Assembly: GCA_002900995.3 (NCBI GenBank)
Contig: CM035314.1
Span: 1,356,866-1,420,865, forward strand
Source of the DNA: Ganoderma boninense
Taxonomy: Eukaryota > Basidiomycota > Agaricomycetes > Polyporales > Polyporaceae
DNA: 64,000 bases
Reading direction: 5' to 3'
Positions within the stretch are counted from its first letter, which is position 1, and each line of letters starts with the position of its first letter. Positions 1 to 10,200 of this stretch are shown here, piece by piece. Below the pieces are notes generated by a model that searched no databases, had not been told where the DNA came from, and worked only from the letters and a program-made list of their open reading frames with translations. The translations under genes were made by a program, and so were the position numbers.

Positions 1-2265
1 CCTCTGCTGATTACTGATCGCCGTCGTATGCTAGGCACTTCCAGGCAAGATTCACATATGCCTCGACGGTTGGACCGCCCCGAACGTAATCTCGTTCCTG
101 GGCGTCACTGCGCACTGGCACGAGCAGGGGAAGATCAAGCATATCATACTGGATTTTATTAAGTGAGTCGGTGGGAGCCCAGCCTTTGCAAACATCCTAG
201 CTGACATGATTTCGGATGCCAGACTCTCCAAGGGCCATACGGGCGAATACCTCGCACAGAAGCTTATGGCGCTCCTCGAGGAGTTTGGAATTGTCGACAA
301 GGTTAGCTCGCTCGTAAAGTGTCTTAAACCCAGGCTAAGTACAACCCAGGTACTCGGCGTAACGTGCGACAATGCCTCGAACAATGCCAAGATGATGAAG
401 GAGATGAAGAAGCTTAACCCGAGCTTCCGAGGCCCCGACGCCCGTGTTCGTTGCTTTGGCCATGTGATTAACCTCGTCGTAAAGGTAGGCATATGCGAAT
501 CTCCTCACGCGAGTCCATGCTTATCCCTGGGCGATGTACCACAGGCAATCCTTTCGCAATTTGGCGAGAAGGTCAGATCGGAGGCTGTCAACGAGACCAA
601 CAAGGATCTTTCCTCCCTTGACGACCCAGAGGACATCGAGGACGAGGATGAGGACACCGACGATGCGCACGAGGCGGCGGACGAGGAAGTCATAGCGGAG
701 ATGGGCAAGGCGCGCCCCGAACTTGCGATCACGGACGCGGACATCAAACTGGGACGTTTGACTTTGCAAAAGGTATGCGCCCTGCCTGTCGACTGAAATC
801 ACACCTGTTATTCGTACACCACATGTAACACTGTGTCCTAGATAATCAAACTTTCTCAGAAGGTCTGGAATAGTCCGACCGTCCGCGCCGAGATGACCAC
901 CCAAGCGAAGGATGCCGGAAAGAAGAGCGAAGTTCTCATCTGAGCTGTCCGGACACGCTGGAACACCGTCACCATGGTTCTCGAACGCGCGCTGGAATTG
1001 CGCCCCATCCTATTTCAAGTTTGCGACAAGGCGGAATTTAACAAGAGCCAGGGCCTCCGTCTCCACCGGTTCATCATCGACGATGAGCATTGGCCAATTC
1101 TTGAGCAGCTGCATGACCTGCTTGCCGTGAGTACATATTCCTGTTATCCTGACATGCGACAGCTCTAAAAACGGCCATTCAACTCCTCGCAGACTTTCCT
1201 GGAGGCAACTACTGCTATTTCGCACTCGACCACGCCTCTGATGCATGACGTCATCCCCTGGATCGACATCATGACCAAGCACCTTGAAGACACCCGCGAC
1301 GACCTCACCAAGCTCCCCATCATCCGCGCGGCCGCGCATAGTGGATTCAAGATCCTGCAGAAGTACTACCGCCACACGGACGAGACGCCCTTCTACCGCA
1401 TTGCAATGCGTAAGTTTGCCTACCACATTCCAAATTCCTCACCGTAGTGCTCATGGCCGCGATAGTCCTGCACCCATGTTACAAGAAGAAATATTTTGTG
1501 CGCGCGCGCTGGCCACGCAAATGGGTGGACGACTCACTCGCGCTCCTACACACTGAGTGGGAGAATCACTACCGTAACAAGACGGACTCCACGGATCCTG
1601 ACTCGACCCCCGGTGGCTCTCGCGAAGACCACGCCGGCCGCAGTGAGCCCTCCGACGGCCAGAACGCAGGATCGCGCACCTCTGCGGTGAGTAAGCGCAC
1701 CTCGCGCGCGGCACGTCCGAGGCAGTCGCTAACACGATCGGGCTTTTTTTAGGCGTGTGCAGCGCGCAACATGCTGGCATCTTTGACGGGAGCTGACGAG
1801 CTCGAGGACGAAGACGCCCTCGAGGAGTACCTAGAAGCGCCCATCCGACAGAAGCAGACCGACCCACTCAAGTTCTGGAACAACGCCCTCCTCAATGGCA
1901 CCGCAAACGCGAACCTCGCACAGATGGCGCTTGACGTCCTTTCAATGCCCGGTACGTTGCCCCTCAGTCCAGTTAACCGTTCGGGTGATGTTGTGCTAAT
2001 CTACCTGCTAGCTACGTCCATGAATGCTGAACGCGCATTCTCGCGCGGCCGCCTAACCGTGTCACGCCTCCGCCACTCCTTATCTGATCAGTCCGTCCGA
2101 GCTAGCACCGTGCTCGGTTCTTGGGCGCGATATTCCAAGCTGGTCCCGGAGGCTGAGGCCGTGGAGGTTTTGCGGCGGAAGGAGAAAGGGAAGGCAAAGG
2201 CGGCATCAGGTCATTCGGTGCAGGCGCCATCTGAGCCTGCCGGGGTGATTACACTATCAGACTAG
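1..2265 (+). pseudogene. hAT-1 transposase (5' end outside window, one in-frame stop)
   Basis: This is the catalytic and dimerisation part of an hAT-superfamily transposase; the N-terminal BED zinc finger would lie left of the window. Exons inferred from GT-AG sites and open frames are about <42-162, 223-301, 350-484, 545-772, 842-1126, 1193-1409, 1448-1686, 1753-1951 and 2012-2265. Recognisable hAT blocks are a DGWTAPN-like segment, LSKGHTGEYLA, CDNASNN, RVRCFGHVINLVVK, VRTRWNT and the C-terminal dimerisation motif ATSMNAERAFSRGRLTVSR. An acidic Asp/Glu stretch lies around 630-690. The only break seen is TGA at 941-943, where the related hAT-2 copy reads Arg, so CGA became TGA. The element sits inside Gypsy-A copy 1. 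Family assignment is secure; activity is doubtful because of the stop. Confidence 0.88.
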
Positions 2266-2634
2266 AGCAACAGTACTTAGACAACCGCGGTCGCAGCCAA
2301 ATCTATCATGGTCGTGTAATGGTGTAATGTATTGATAACAGTTGTGTCTAAAGACACACAGGCGACGGAAACTAGCAACCGCATGTATTTGAACTAAAAG
2401 ACTGCACTTGTGTGTATATTTAAGGCGTCTTAACCCGCAGATCCGCCATACCCACAGGTACTCTGGCGGGTCCAGGTCACTTGGTGGGTGGACCCGCGGA
2501 CCTTTGACCCGGACCCGCGGGTCCGGGTCTTTCTTTAACCTGGACCCATGCGGGTGCGGGTCAAGGACTTCAGAGTGAAAATACCTGTGGGTTTGGGTCC
2601 GGGTAACCTGTGGGTCAACCCGTGTTCAGCCTTA
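2266..2634 (+). repeat. hAT-1 3' subterminal repeats and terminal inverted repeat end
   Basis: After the transposase stop there is non-coding sequence that becomes packed, from about 2430, with short direct and inverted copies of GGGTC/GACCC and ACCCGCGG. It ends in CCGTGTTCAGCCTTA at 2620-2634, the reverse complement of TAAGGCTGAACACGG. The next bases (cgtccatc, 2635-2642) are Gypsy-A sequence and are the predicted 8-bp target-site duplication. The same 15-bp terminus occurs at 22161. Subterminal arrays of this kind are typical transposase-binding regions in hAT elements. Confidence 0.75.
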
Positions 2635-2636
2635 CG

Positions 2637-3896
2637 TCCATCTTCCAGTGCATTGAGAAGAGACTCCTCAGTGCCATCCCATTCCGGCAGAAAACCTGGT
2701 GGTGGAGGCCTATCTTCCTCCTCCTCCTCGACCATTACGGCTGTGCATATCCTACCCATCATCTTTGCCTTCCGCACCCGCCGAGAACCATTGCGCGCTG
2801 TAAGCCGTACCTCCGTATCACACGCTTTGGTCTCAACAGGTTTGGATGCCTTCCGATGAGCCGGACATGCCTCTGGACATCTCGACAGGCGCAGCGAGCC
2901 ACGTTCCCAATCTACTTCAGGGTTGTGCTCGCGCAGCCAGTCCAGGCCGATGATCACATCCTCTTCTCCTATGTCTGTCACCACAAACACCACCTTCTCC
3001 TGGTGGTCTCCAATCGCCATATCCAACACAGCGACTTCCGTGATCGTCCCATCACGGTTCTCAGTACCATCTATCGCCCAAGGACTAGTTCCACCTGCAA
3101 GCGTCACAATGTGGGGGCCAGCCCACGCTGCTGCTCCTTCCGTGAGCCTACTGAGAATGGTCATCCATATGACCTCGCTGGGTGTGCCAACCACTACTGC
3201 CGTAAGGGTGTTGTAGTAGATCTGGGCTGCGGACACAAAGCGGAGACCATCCTGCGCGGATTTTCCATCGTATTTGCATGGGGCAATCTGGGAGAGGAGC
3301 TTGGAGGTGTCGAACGCTGGTGCAGGGGCCGGGGTGGTCATGGTGGGTGCGGGAGGAGGATTGGGCGCGGGAGGAGGATTGGTCGAGGACGACGATTGTG
3401 GGGTGTTGGAACTGGTAGCTTTCAGCTTCGGTTCCTTCTTTACTTCAGGCTTAGAAGTCGACGCAATGGGTGATGAGGGGTTTGAGCTTCGTCGTTGTCC
3501 GAGCCGTTCAGTAACGAGTGCGATAGTTTTGTCAAGAGCGGGGGGAGCCTGTGGATCGACTGGGGGTGGCGGTCCCACTGGGTACACGACTGGGGGCATG
3601 GCTGGGGGGTCGGGTGCTGGGCGACTTCGTGCAGCAGCAACAGCTGCCCGTGTGGGCCTTGTGGAGGGGGCTGGCGGTGGCTGGGCAAGTCGGTCTAAGA
3701 TCGCCTGTTGTTGGTCGGGGTGTGGCCGGACAAAGGGGTGGAATGGAGCGCACTGGGTGGGTGTCCAGTCAAAGGTGAAGTTGCGGTGTGGGCAGGGTTG
3801 GCGGTCGCAAACAAACCACTGTTGTTCGGTGGTGTTCCAGTGCTGGTCTTCGACCACGGTGCTGTGAAATGCGTGTGGCCTTTGACTGCAAGCCAC
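2637..3896 (-). pseudogene. Gypsy-A Gag-protease fusion created by internal deletion
   Basis: The frame stays open from 3896 into the hAT-1 end. Residues 1 to about 280 match the Gag N-terminus and the first half of capsid of the other Gypsy-A copies, including a CDRQPCPHR cysteine/histidine patch, long Pro/Ser/Thr-rich linkers and CKYDGKSAQDGLRFVSAAQIYY. At about 3073 the reading jumps from GGTSPWA in capsid to IDGTENRDG in protease. The second half of capsid, the CCHC zinc knuckle, the frameshift site and the DSGA protease active site are therefore gone. The last residues are read through the hAT-1 subterminal sequence and are not Gypsy protein. The codon where copy 5 has its ATG is GTG here. 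It is non-functional as a polyprotein. Confidence 0.82.
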
Positions 3897-4297
3897 GGTG
3901 AGGGGAGTGGAGGTAGCTCGCTTCCTATCCCAGGAATAAAGACGGCAGGTGCACGATCCGACACTGTCTGCTCAGCCTCCTCGACCTATTGCTGTGTCTT
4001 AGCCCAAGGGACACGGGCCCAAGGGTGTTCTGCCTTGGCTTTGTTTCGCCGCCTTTCTCTAGCCTCCCACGCCGTGAGGCGGACCACTTCTGTCAGTACC
4101 AGGGTCTCGTGTTAGGAGCTTTCTGCGTACTGTACCACTGAGAGTGGCAAGCCTCAGGTTGCGCCGAGACCACGTCCGATGGTGTGACTAGAGTGCGCAC
4201 TACGCTAGGCCAACACAGAGGATCTAAGTGCGTACCGTACGAGGGGAAAAGAATGTGTGTGGAGTACGCCAGTGCTCGTGTAGAAGTTTCGACCTAA

Positions 4298-4757
4298 TGT
4301 TATGACTGGCTGCCGAGTAAGATCAGGGAGGAGGCTTACGAGACGAGCAAGGGCATCGATGAGCACTTGTGCAGTGAGAGCGGAGCAGGGCTCGACAGTC
4401 AGGCTAGAGACAAGATGTATTGAGCGAGTAACTAATGAGCGAGAATACAGCGAGGCTTACCTGGAGACAAGAGGTCAAAACTGAGGTCTCCAGGTAGCAA
4501 AGTACAGGTCTTATATACAGGTAACGGACAATGGGAACTGGGGACAATAGGTAACTATGGACACGGGAACCAGTGGAAGAACAATGGTATGTAGTACAAT
4601 GATGACGGGAACAATGGGTGACAGGAGTTATTGTACTGCGAGAACAAGGGACAGGTTTGCTAAACAACAGAGGACAATAAGGACGACACGGGAGGCAAAC
4701 AGTCTGAAAAGGGAAAGAGAGATGCTAGGGTAGGCACCAAGCGTGCCATTTATGACA
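4298..4757 (-). repeat. Gypsy-A LTR (5' LTR of copy 1)
   Basis: This 460-bp LTR is in minus orientation with TG...CA ends and matches the other Gypsy-A LTRs. It carries several CpG-to-TpG/CpA changes relative to copies 4 and 5; for example, its terminal trinucleotides read TGTTATGAC instead of TGTTACGAC. Confidence 0.92.
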
Positions 4758-6018
4758 CTATGCTTGCATGCCTGAATCATTCACTGGATTACAGCTTTTC
4801 ATGAACTAGACTGCTTCTTCTTCTTCTTGTGAAGCAGTTGTGCTGCTGTGCTCTTCCGCTTCTTCTCCACTTGTTCAATGGCAGCTGGCCTTGCTTTGAG
4901 GGTGGGGTCTTTCATCGTTGGACATCCTAGAAGGCTCCCTTTGTAGCATTGATATATATATATGCTGCAGCTTCACCAGAACATTCTGCGCCATTTTGGA
5001 AGGTTCTAGCACCTTTGGTGGATTACATAATCCTTCCAGAATATTCCAGAATATTTTCCGATTTTTTTGCCCTTTTCTGGGATTTTTGGGGCATTTTTTG
5101 GCCTATCTCAGCCTTTTTTAGGAGGTTATTAGCCATATTTTAGCTCTAATTACCCATTTTTGCATTGTTTAGTCCCAAAATGGGGCTATCCCAGGGTTAT
5201 CTAGCTTATGCAAGCTTAGATAATGTCAATAGCACCCTTATTTGGTGTATCGACCTTGGACAATGCTAAAGACAACTGTTTTTGGCATGCTGACCCTAGG
5301 TGTCACGTATGACTGCCGTTTTTGGAGTCCTGACCCTGGAAGGTTGGTATGCCTTCCATTTTGGGCCTCATTGCCCTTCTGGCTAGGGCACGTGACCCTG
5401 CTTGTCACATGTCCTTCGGGCCAGGTGCCGTTTTCAAATCTCCCGGCCCGTGCTCCGGTTATCGCAGCTGCAACGCTCTGTAGGCACCTTTTCTCTTCCT
5501 GGCACTGGCATGGTCATGCCGCCAGGGTGCTTGGGCGCTACTTGGGTGCTTAACTGCCTGTTTTGGCTGGCACTGCTGTGCCAGCGCATCTCTTGTCTTC
5601 CCGTCATCTTGCCTCTCTTCCTCTAGTGTCTCGACCCCGTCCTTGACCTCGGACTGCCTCCTGGCAACCCTTAAGTGCACTCTGGGCCCTCAAGATGCCC
5701 TCCAGTGGCCCTTAAGAGGCCTGGAGACCTCCTGGACTGGGATCTGTGGCCCCTCAACATGTCAGGGTTGCGTTGGGATGGGTTTGGAGCTCTTAGGTGA
5801 GCCCCTTTTCCTCTTTTTCTCTTTTCTCTTTGCATTCTGGAACCTGGGGCTGTGTGCCAATGCACACAAGCCTCCTCCCTGCAGCTCTGTAGCCCGACGG
5901 TGTGGTCTCCTGCCTACGTGGTCACTCAATAGTGACTCAAGGCCCCTCCAACGTGTCCACTCGACGCATAGGGTGTCGGATGGTGCTGTGCATATGCGTC
6001 CTGTGCATATGCACCTGC
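4758..6018. other. Intergenic or old repeat sequence with no recognisable gene
   Basis: No ORF in this stretch resembles a known family. It has low-complexity T-rich tracts (5050-5130), loose repeats of a TGACCCT motif (5250-5400), pyrimidine tracts (5790-5835) and a heat-shock element cluster at 4979-5051. On the minus strand, downstream of a (TA)n stretch at 4951-4962, lies a 38-codon Lys-rich ORF (4915-4799). It might be the tail of a lost gene, but nothing identifies it. Parts of 5790-6018 resemble 6640-6830 (pyrimidine tract, then GTGCATATGC-like sequence), suggesting an old duplication. Confidence 0.4.
4979..5051. promoter_or_regulatory. Heat-shock element cluster
   Basis: Positions 5034-5051 read TTCCAGAATATTCCAGAA, four perfectly spaced alternating TTC/GAA units (TTCnnGAAnnTTCnnGAA), the canonical Hsf1 site. 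Two further GAAnnTTC pairs lie at 4979-4986 and 4999-5006. A TA-rich stretch at 4951-4962 sits to the left, which would fit transcription towards the minus side. No downstream gene could be identified, so the target is unknown. Confidence 0.6.
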
Positions 6019-6431
6019 TGTTGAAGTCGGTGCTGTAGCGCCCGCCGTTTTGATCGCACCAAGTCCGCGATCGCACCGTACGTACATTGCAGTGTCCCCT
6101 ACCTGGGGCATTTTTTCTTTCATTAGCATAGGACATCTGATAGAGATACAACATCGCCTTCATTAGAGGCTCCAATTAGCTTAGATCTGCATCCTGCTCT
6201 ACTTTACACTGTACAGTTCTCTGGGCGCCATAACGGCGCCAGTAGCACAGCATTACATACTCTACCTAGCACGTGCTCCATGAGCTGTATCGACGCCTTT
6301 GTCAGGCTCTGTGTCCTTAGACTTTACAGAGCTTGACACAGGTGAGTAGCATATCTTAGTTTCCAGCAATATAGACTTTACAGAGCTTGACACAGGCCAT
6401 TGTGACGTCCTGAGGGCCACTGCAGCCAACA
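6019..6431 (+). repeat. Copia-A solo LTR, plus orientation
   Basis: It starts TGTTGAAGTCGG and ends TGCAGCCAACA. It is slightly shorter than the other Copia-A LTRs because of small deletions. The flanks CCTGC (6014-6018) and CCCGC (6432-6436) are an imperfect 5-bp target duplication differing by one C/T transition. No Copia internal sequence is attached. Confidence 0.9.
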
Positions 6432-6436
6432 CCCGC

Positions 6437-6826
6437 ACTTGTCCAGTGCTCTCCTTCTGGCAGCTCAACAGCTGCCAGACTCTTTTGTCTCCGGCTGCGT
6501 CTAATAACATGGCCTTCTTTTGCTCTTGTCGCCATGTGGCTCCAACCTTTCTCCGTTTGCACACCTGGCATAGTGCAGTGCATTTAATGACACTTCACTA
6601 GCTGTTTTTTGGAGGTGGACTCGGACTCCGGGCATAGATAAGCCCTTTTCCCTCTTTCTTTTTCTCTTTTTCCTGCATTTTTGGACCAACGTGCTGCCGC
6701 CTGGTCCACTCCCTCTGGGTTGCTCAATGGCAACCTAGGGCCTTGGGCAGCACTGTGCATGTGCATCTCATATGCGTGCAGCTGCGCTCATCTGCTGGTG
6801 GCTTCAACAGCTACCAGACTTGTCCT
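6437..6826. other. Spacer between two Copia-A LTRs; no gene
   Basis: I see no coding signal. A TTTCTC-rich pyrimidine tract (6640-6675) and a CAACAGCT(G/A)CCAGACT motif occurring twice (about 6464 and 6805) suggest degenerate duplicated sequence. Before the Copia-A insertion this region joined 12033-12086. Confidence 0.4.
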
Positions 6827-6831
6827 CCAGC

Positions 6832-7257
6832 TGTTGGCTGCAGTGGCCCTCAGGACGTCACAATGGCCTGTGTCAAGCTCTGTAAAGTCTATATTGCAGG
6901 AAACTAGGATATACTACTCACCTGTGTCAAGCTCTGTAAAGTCTAAGGACACAGAGCCTGACAGAGGCGTCGATACAGCTCATGGAGCACGTGCTAGGTA
7001 GAGTATGTAACGCTGTGCTACTGGCGCCGTTATGGCGCCCAGGGAGCGAGAATTGCGGACTGTACAGTGTAAAGTAGAGCAGGATGCAGATCTAAGCTAG
7101 TTGGAGTCTCTAATGAAGACAATGTTGTAACTCTATGGGATGTGCTATTCTAACGAAACGAAAAATGCCCCAGGTAGGGGACACTGCGATGTACGTACGG
7201 TGCGATCGCGGACTTGGTGCGATCAAAACTGCAGGCGCTACAGCACCGACTTCAACA
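6832..7257 (-). repeat. Copia-A 3' LTR of copy 1
   Basis: The 426-bp LTR (TGTT...AACA) contains a 25-bp direct repeat spaced about 57 bp apart and the inverted repeat GGCGCC-GTTAT-GGCGCC. It is preceded, in element orientation, by the purine tract AGGGGAGAG. Confidence 0.95.
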
Positions 7258-7272
7258 CTCTCCCCTGATCGC

Positions 7273-10200
7273 TCAAGTCCCCAATCCCAGCATCTTCACC
7301 ATCTCAAGCACTTTGGGCTTGGGCAGCGACTTGGTCAGGATGTCAGCAGGCATGTGTGACGTGCGCAGGTGCACCACCTCAATGCGCCCCTTAGCCACCT
7401 CATCCCGCAGCCAGTAGAAGCGCAGGTCGAGGTGCTTCATCCGCCCATGGTGCTCCGGGTTCTTCGCCACAGAGAGTGCAGAGAGGTTGTCGATGCGCAT
7501 GCGGGAGGCAGAGGAGAGGCTGTAGCCAAACTCAGTGAGCAGATTTCGCAGCCAGAGCATCTCCTGCCCACACGAGACTGCAGCGATGAATTCGGCCTCT
7601 GTGGTGGACAGAGCAACGAGGGACTGAAGACGACTCGACCAGGAGATGGCCCCAGTGCCCATCTTGATCACATAGCCAGAGGTGGAGCGACCAGTGTCAG
7701 GGCAGCCAGCGTGGTCTGCGTCGGTGTAGGAGGTGAACAGCTCTGACTCTGGCGAGGGAGCGTAGGTGAGCTTGTAGTCGAGAGTGCCCTTGATGTAGCG
7801 GAACAGGTGCTTGACTGCCTTCCAGTGCGCCATGCCAGGGTGCTGTGAGAAGCGTGCGAGGTTGCCCACAGTGCGAGCAATGTCTGGGCGTGTGGCCACT
7901 GCAAGATAGAAGAGCGAACCGACGGCCTGGCTGTAGGGGATGTCCTGCATCGCACGGATGTCTGCTGGCGACGTGGGAGCCATGTCTGCGCTGAGGCGGA
8001 GGCCAGGGTCCATGGGAGTGCTGACTGGATCGCAGTTGGAGAAGCCGTATCGCTCAAGGATGTCCAGGGAGTACTGGCGCTGCGAGATGGACAGGGAACG
8101 CTGCGAGCGGTTGCGCTCAATCTGCACACCCAGCAGCCACGACGTGGGGCCCAGGTCTCGCAGCTTGAAGTGCTTGCGCAGGTCGTCCTTGACTCGCTGG
8201 ATCGCTGCCTTGTCCTTGCCTGCAATGGTGATGTCGTCGACAAAGACAGGAATAATGAGGCGCACACCATCACGCAGGTACACCCAGACACTGTGCTCAC
8301 AGGTGAGGCGTTCAAAGCCCAGCTTGGTGAGCACCTCGTCGAGCTTCTCGTGCCAGCAGCGGCCAGCCTGCTTGAGGCCATAGAGGGCCTTGCGAAGGCG
8401 CCACACCCACTGCGGAGTCTTCTCCTCAAAGCCATCTGGCTGGCGCATGTACACCTCCTCCTTGAGCTCGCCATTGAGGTAGGCAGAGGAGATGTCGACT
8501 GACTCCAGCTCGAGGTCCTCAAGGGCTGCAATGGCGAGGATGGCGCGAATGGAGGCCCACTTGGGCGTAGGAGCAAAGGTCTCGTTGTACTCGAAGCCAG
8601 GGCGCTGTGAGAAGCCCTTGGCAACCAGTCTGCCCTTGTAGCGTTCGATGGAGCCATCTGCGTTGCGCTTGACCCGGAATACCCAGCGGGAGCCAATGGC
8701 CTTGCGACCAGGGGGCAGGAGGACAAGCTCAAAGGTGCCATTCTCGACGAGGGACTGCAGCTCTTCCTGCGCTGCCTTGAGCCACTTGTTGCGCTCCTCA
8801 GGCTCGAGTGCCATGACCTCAGACATCGACGTGGGCTCCCCAAAGTGCTCCTGGCTGGCCTTCGACGCCTGCTCGACCACTGACTCGAATGCGACGTCCA
8901 GGGCATCGTCGTAGGACAGGTAGTCGACAAGGGGGTCAGAGTAGACGTCATCGAGGCCTGCCAGCATTGCATGGAGTGCATCCTCATCGCTGCTGTCCCC
9001 TCGACCTATGAGGTCCAGCTCGTCGTCTGAGGACGTAGGACTCGGTGGGGGAGAGCGTGGACGGTTGGGGAACCCTCGATTGAGGCCAGGAGCAGCTGGT
9101 GCATCGACTGGAGCCTCAATGAGTGGATCGGGCGACGAGGAGCGTTCAGGCTGAGGAGACGGAGCAGGAGCAGGAGCAGGAGCAGGGGACACAGAGCGAA
9201 TGCGAAGGCGCTGAGGAACGAGGTTCTGGCGTTCAAGGGCACGCTCATTGAGGGAGCCTTGGGGGCGAGAGGCACGCGAGGGGAGCTGCTTGCGAGCAAG
9301 AGCTGGATAGGGCCTGAAACCTGGGTTTTGTGCTTGCTGGTGCGCAGATGGAGCGACAGGGCGAGCAACTGGTGCAGGAGGTGGCCGAGCAGGTGGAGGC
9401 GTTGGTGAACGAGCAGGGAGTTGTGCAGGTGGTGCAGGAGGTTGTGCAGGTTGTGCTGGACACTGTGCAGGTGGTGGAGAGTCTGGTGGTGAAGGCGATC
9501 GAGCTGGAGATGGCTGGCGAGGTGGTGGAGGCGCAGGCTGTGGTGCAGGAGGCGCAGGAGGAGCTGGAGGAGCTGGAGGCGCAGGAGGTGCAGGATCATC
9601 ATAGTCGTCATCTCTCCCCTGATCATGCAGCTCTGGCACTCCTGGCACACCGCCGTCTGGTGGTGCTGCATCGTCAGCGTCCCCAGGGATGTCCACATTG
9701 TCGAGGGGCAGGCCAAAGACATTGATGAAGGGCGAGTTGCCAGGGAAGCACTGCTCATCAAACACAGCATGCGATGAGACGATCACCTTCTTTGCTGCAG
9801 GGTCCCAGAACCGCCAGGCCTTGGTGCCATCCGGGTAGCCAATGAAGATGCACTTGCGCGTGTGGGGCTGCAGTGCCTTGCGGTCCTTCTTGCGGATGAG
9901 CACATAGGCCAGGCAGCCAAAAACTCGAAAGTAGGACACATCAGGCTTGCGCCCATCGCCCTTCCAGGCCGTGTAGGGAATGCCACCGTCGAGCGCAGAG
10001 GTGGGCATGCGGTTGCGCGTGTGGACAAAGGTGGAGACAGCGTGGCACCAGAACGAAGGAGGCAGCTTGGACTGGGCAAGGAGGGCAGTGGCACCCTCAG
10101 ATGTCGTCCTGTTTGCTCGCTCTGCCACACCGTTCTGGTGGGGCTCGTCCGGCTCAGTGTGCTGCCTGTGGATGCCGTTCTCAGTGCAGAAGTCGATGAA

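Larger units (their letters stand above)
2635..4757 (-). mobile_element. Gypsy-A copy 1 (5' LTR, truncated Gag-protease), interrupted by hAT-1
   Basis: This is a Ty3/gypsy chromovirus-type element on the minus strand. Its 5' LTR is at 4298-4757, followed by the leader, a Gag N-terminus, a deletion, and the end of protease. At 2635 the sequence passes into hAT-1, so the rest of pol should continue left of the window, beyond the other end of hAT-1. The left junction matches the position between protease and reverse transcriptase in the intact Gypsy-A copy at 39285-39300. Confidence 0.85.

Noticed and set aside
3274..3867. Long plus-strand frame of 197 codons rich in Gly
   Set aside because: It is the antisense of the Gypsy-A Gag Pro/Ser linker; the same shadow appears wherever that linker occurs (for example 53165-53572).
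5242..6038. Several plus-strand frames of 70-130 codons
   Set aside because: No shared codon pattern, no splice-joined chain and no family resemblance; partly overlapping the Copia-A LTR.
7668..8987. 439-codon minus frame rich in Ser/Arg/Thr inside Copia-A pol
   Set aside because: Out-of-frame shadow of the RT/RNase H coding region; composition is that of a shifted GC-rich frame, and copy 2 shows the same shadow.
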